DNA of 15,493 nucleotides from an uncultured Mollicutes bacterium (lineage in GTDB: Bacteria > Bacillota_I > Bacilli_A > Acholeplasmatales > Anaeroplasmataceae): contig UQGR01000039.1 in the NCBI GenBank assembly GCA_900540705.1, positions 1 through 15,493 of the forward strand, given 5' to 3'. A program made the translations under genes and the position numbers. The notes beneath the pieces are model-generated. The model was not told the origin of the DNA. It saw only the letters and a program-made list of their open reading frames with translations, and made no database searches. Below, in pieces: positions 13,424-15,493 of the stretch (the stretch's first letter is position 1; each line of letters starts with the position of its first letter).

Positions 13424-15118
13424 ATGGATATGAATTATTTAGAAAAAGCAAATTTATGGAAGAAAAATCCAAATTTAGAGCCTACTCTAAAAGAAGAATT
13501 AGAGGCAATGGATGATCAGGCATTGCAGGAGGCCTTTACGACGGATTTAGAGTTTGGAACTGCAGGCTTAAGAGGTGTTTTAGGTGCAGGAACAAACCGA
13601 ATGAATATTTATATTGTTGCCAAGGCGACATTAGGGTTTGGAAGATACTTATCAAACTTTGAGAATGCCTTTAAAAGAGGTGTAGCGATTGCTCATGACA
13701 ATCGTCATCAGTCTAAGGAGTTTGCAAGAATTTCTGCAGAGGTTTTAGCAACCCTAGGTTTTCATGTTTACTTATTTGAGGAGCTAAGACCTACTCCAGA
13801 GCTAAGCTTTGCTGTTCGTCATTTTGGATGTGTTGGTGGTATTATGATTACAGCTTCACACAATCCAAAGGAGTATAATGGCTATAAGATTTATGATGAA
13901 AGTGGCTGTCAATGTTTACCAGCTGCTGCAGATCAGGTCATAAAGGAGATTAACCAGATTGAAGATTACTTCTCTATAGATCACTCTAAAAATCATGACC
14001 GCATCGAATATATCGGAAAAGAAGTTGATGAAGTCTATATTCGAGAGGTTAAAAAGATTATTTTACGGCCTAATTTAAAGAAGAATTTAAAATTTGTCTA
14101 TACACCACTTCATGGTACAGGACAAGTGTTTGCTGCTGACGTGCTAAAGAGTGTGGGGTATGACGTATATCCTTTAGCTTGTCAAATGACCAATGATCCT
14201 GATTTTTCTGGAGTAAAAACTTCAAATCCAGAAAATAAGGAAGCCTATGATGAAGCTATAGAATATGCTGGACAGATTGGAGCTAAGATTGTTCTTGCTA
14301 CTGACCCAGATGCAGACCGTCTAGGAATAGCCGTAGAGCATAATGGAGAATATGTTTTATTCACTGGAAATCAAACTGCTGCTTTAGTTTTAGATTATAT
14401 TTTAAAAACTAGAAAAGAACAAAAGACATTACCTGAGGATGGCTATGTGTTTACTACAAATGTTTCCTCAACCTTACCAGTTGCTATTGCTCATAAGTAT
14501 GGAATGAAGGTAGAAATTACCTTGACTGGCTTTAAGTTTATTGGGGAAAAGGCTCGCCAAATGGAGGGTGGCAAGGGCACCTATGTATTTGGATTTGAGG
14601 AATCCTATGGATGCTTAGTCTCTGACTGTGTCCGGGACAAGGATTCTATACAGGCTATATTGATGCTTTGTGAGACAGCTTCCTACTATGCTGAAAAGGG
14701 GATGGATTTAGTGGATGCCCTAAACGCAATTTATGAGGAATATGGCTTTTATAAAGAAGGTATTACAAATATCGGTCTAAAGGGATTAGAGGGTGCAGCG
14801 AAGATTAAACGCATTATGGAATATTTCCGTACCAAGGATATTGCTTTAAAGAACTTTACTATTCTGGCAAAGGATGATGTAAAGCTGAGCGTTCATACCG
14901 ACTTTGTAACCAAGCAAAAGGAAAAGATTTCCTTACCTTCTAGTAATGTAATTAAGTACTTCCTTAACGACAATATGTGGTTTGTTTTAAGACCATCTGG
15001 AACAGAACCAAAGCTTAAGGTATATTATGGAGTTGTCGGCAAGAACCAGGCTGAGGCAGATGCTAAGCTTCTTGAACTTATGGAAGAAGTATTAGCGATA
15101 GTAAACGAAATCGAATAA
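13424..15118 (+). CDS. Phosphoglucomutase/phosphomannomutase (alpha-D-phosphohexomutase)
   Basis: The enzyme interconverts hexose-1- and hexose-6-phosphates, supplying glucose-1-phosphate for UDP-glucose and cell-envelope polymers or taking it back to glycolysis. The 564 residues match the PgcA-type long phosphohexomutases of Firmicutes. All four active-site elements are present: the phosphoserine loop TASHNPKEYNG with S145, the magnesium loop DPDADR (294-299), the sugar-binding GFEESYG (390-396) and the phosphate-binding RPSGTEP (523-529). AAAGGAG (13413-13419) precedes ATG 13424 by only 4 bases; an in-frame ATG at 13430 is 10 bases away and is a fair alternative. The gene has its own promoter and terminator and is unlinked in function to its neighbours. 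Confidence 0.95.
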   Translation: MDMNYLEKANLWKKNPNLEPTLKEELEAMDDQALQEAFTTDLEFGTAGLRGVLGAGTNRMNIYIVAKATLGFGRYLSNFENAFKRGVAIAHDNRHQSKEFARISAEVLATLGFHVYLFEELRPTPELSFAVRHFGCVGGIMITASHNPKEYNGYKIYDESGCQCLPAAADQVIKEINQIEDYFSIDHSKNHDRIEYIGKEVDEVYIREVKKIILRPNLKKNLKFVYTPLHGTGQVFAADVLKSVGYDVYPLACQMTNDPDFSGVKTSNPENKEAYDEAIEYAGQIGAKIVLATDPDADRLGIAVEHNGEYVLFTGNQTAALVLDYILKTRKEQKTLPEDGYVFTTNVSSTLPVAIAHKYGMKVEITLTGFKFIGEKARQMEGGKGTYVFGFEESYGCLVSDCVRDKDSIQAILMLCETASYYAEKGMDLVDALNAIYEEYGFYKEGITNIGLKGLEGAAKIKRIMEYFRTKDIALKNFTILAKDDVKLSVHTDFVTKQKEKISLPSSNVIKYFLNDNMWFVLRPSGTEPKLKVYYGVVGKNQAEADAKLLELMEEVLAIVNEIE

Positions 15119-15126
15119 TAAAAAAG

Positions 15127-15161
15127 AGACTTATTCTAAAAAAACAGGATAAGTCTTTTTC
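15127..15161 (+). terminator. Rho-independent terminator of the phosphoglucomutase gene
   Basis: AGACTTATTC (15127-15136) pairs with GGATAAGTCT (15147-15156), a 10-bp stem with one G-U pair and a 10-base loop, followed by a T run. Confidence 0.88.
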
Positions 15162-15183
15162 TTATTTTATAGTGTTGGCAGAC

Positions 15184-15201
15184 TAAAATTATGAAATTTT
15201 A
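15184..15201. repeat. A/T-rich palindrome upstream of the spoIIGA-like gene
   Basis: TAAAATTATGAAATTTTA has 7-base arms that pair perfectly around a four-base centre. It lies about 55 bases before the ATG of the next gene and could be an operator. Its composition makes a chance origin possible. Confidence 0.3.
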
Positions 15202-15254
15202 ACCTGCTTTTTTTTTCTACATTTTTTTAGTTTGGGATAGGGTATACTAGTGCC

Positions 15255-15493
15255 ATGAAATATATAGAGCTGCTAGTTATCATTAATGTTGTGATTCATT
15301 TATGCTTTGTTAAGATAGCCTATTATTTGCTTAGAATAAAGCCAAATAAAATTGCTATTGGTATTTCATGTCTTTTAGATGGAGTATATATGTTACTTTA
15401 TATAGTTATTCCTTATCAGATAGAACCCTATCGATATTTTATGATTTTAATTATATCGATTGTTCCATTTATCACTAAAAGACCTTCAAAGGC
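15255..15493 (+). CDS. spoIIGA: SpoIIGA-like membrane protease, N-terminal part (cut by window edge)
   Basis: An open frame from ATG 15255 runs 79 codons to the window edge. It encodes three membrane segments, near residues 5-26, 34-55 and 63-75. The start MKYIELLVIINVVIHLCFVK, with Asn at position 11 in the first helix and a basic loop after it, resembles the N-terminal membrane domain of SpoIIGA. SpoIIGA is the sporulation aspartic protease that activates pro-sigma-E in the mother cell. The catalytic Asp of that family lies in the C-terminal half, outside the window, so the call rests on the membrane domain only. No clear Shine-Dalgarno precedes the ATG, and TATACT (15243-15248) sits 6 bases before it. 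If correct, sigE should follow to the right. Confidence 0.5.
   Translation, partial: MKYIELLVIINVVIHLCFVKIAYYLLRIKPNKIAIGISCLLDGVYMLLYIVIPYQIEPYRYFMILIISIVPFITKRPSK

Noticed and set aside
13303..13515. Plus-strand open frame across the UPF0210 terminator and phosphoglucomutase start
   Set aside because: It spans a terminator and a promoter and overlaps two strong genes in other frames.
1..15493. Mobile element, prophage, CRISPR or defence system
   Set aside because: No transposase, integrase, direct-repeat array or toxin-antitoxin-like gene pair was found. The genes are mostly housekeeping and sugar-acid catabolism with uniform composition.

Overview
The window comes from a low-GC, Gram-positive-type bacterium (Firmicutes). 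Shine-Dalgarno sites are strong AGGAGG/AAGGAG types, promoters are consensus sigma-A types with 17-base spacers, and TAA/TAG stops dominate. The long-form hibernation factor next to secA is a Firmicutes arrangement. The right edge carries what looks like the start of spoIIGA, which suggests an endospore former. A gut anaerobe of the Erysipelotrichia or a related class would fit, but that placement is inference. No mobile element, tRNA, rRNA, CRISPR array or phage gene was seen.

Left block (1-1210, minus strand): a TetR-family repressor and an overlapping, edge-truncated multi-pass membrane protein share one promoter. A near-perfect palindrome at the expected transcription start should let the repressor control its own operon. 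Bases 1211-1469 are non-coding, with a possible promoter, inverted repeats and an A/T-rich tract.

Housekeeping block (1470-5558, plus strand): a small four-cysteine protein that may be a ComFC remnant, a cold-shock protein, the long ribosome hibernation factor Hpf with a cre-like site in its promoter and a strong terminator, then secA with its own promoter and terminator. secA has an odd start: its only good Shine-Dalgarno serves a six-codon mini-ORF that is in frame with secA and ends in TGA directly before the SecA GTG codon.

Sugar-acid block (5620-11581): one consensus promoter with a perfect 17-base palindromic operator drives eda, a divergent KdgK-like kinase, a YhcH-family cupin, a canonical kdgK, a TIM-barrel sugar isomerase/epimerase, kduI and kduD, ending at a strong terminator. 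KduI and KduD convert the unsaturated-uronate product (4-deoxy-5-hexosulose-uronate) to 2-keto-3-deoxygluconate, KdgK phosphorylates it, and Eda cleaves KDPG to pyruvate and glyceraldehyde-3-phosphate. This is the cytosolic end of pectin or glycosaminoglycan breakdown. No lyase, glycoside hydrolase, transporter or dedicated regulator is inside the window. The second kinase, the cupin and the isomerase are the less usual members.

Right block (11630-15493): an ACT-domain protein paired with a UPF0210 (PFL-like/DUF711) protein, a monocistronic phosphoglucomutase/phosphomannomutase gene, and the first 79 codons of a spoIIGA-like membrane protein that lacks a clear Shine-Dalgarno and has a -10-like hexamer just before its ATG.

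No wholly new system is evident. The best leads are the secA leader mini-ORF, the paired kinases with extra genes in the KDG operon, and the palindromic operators.
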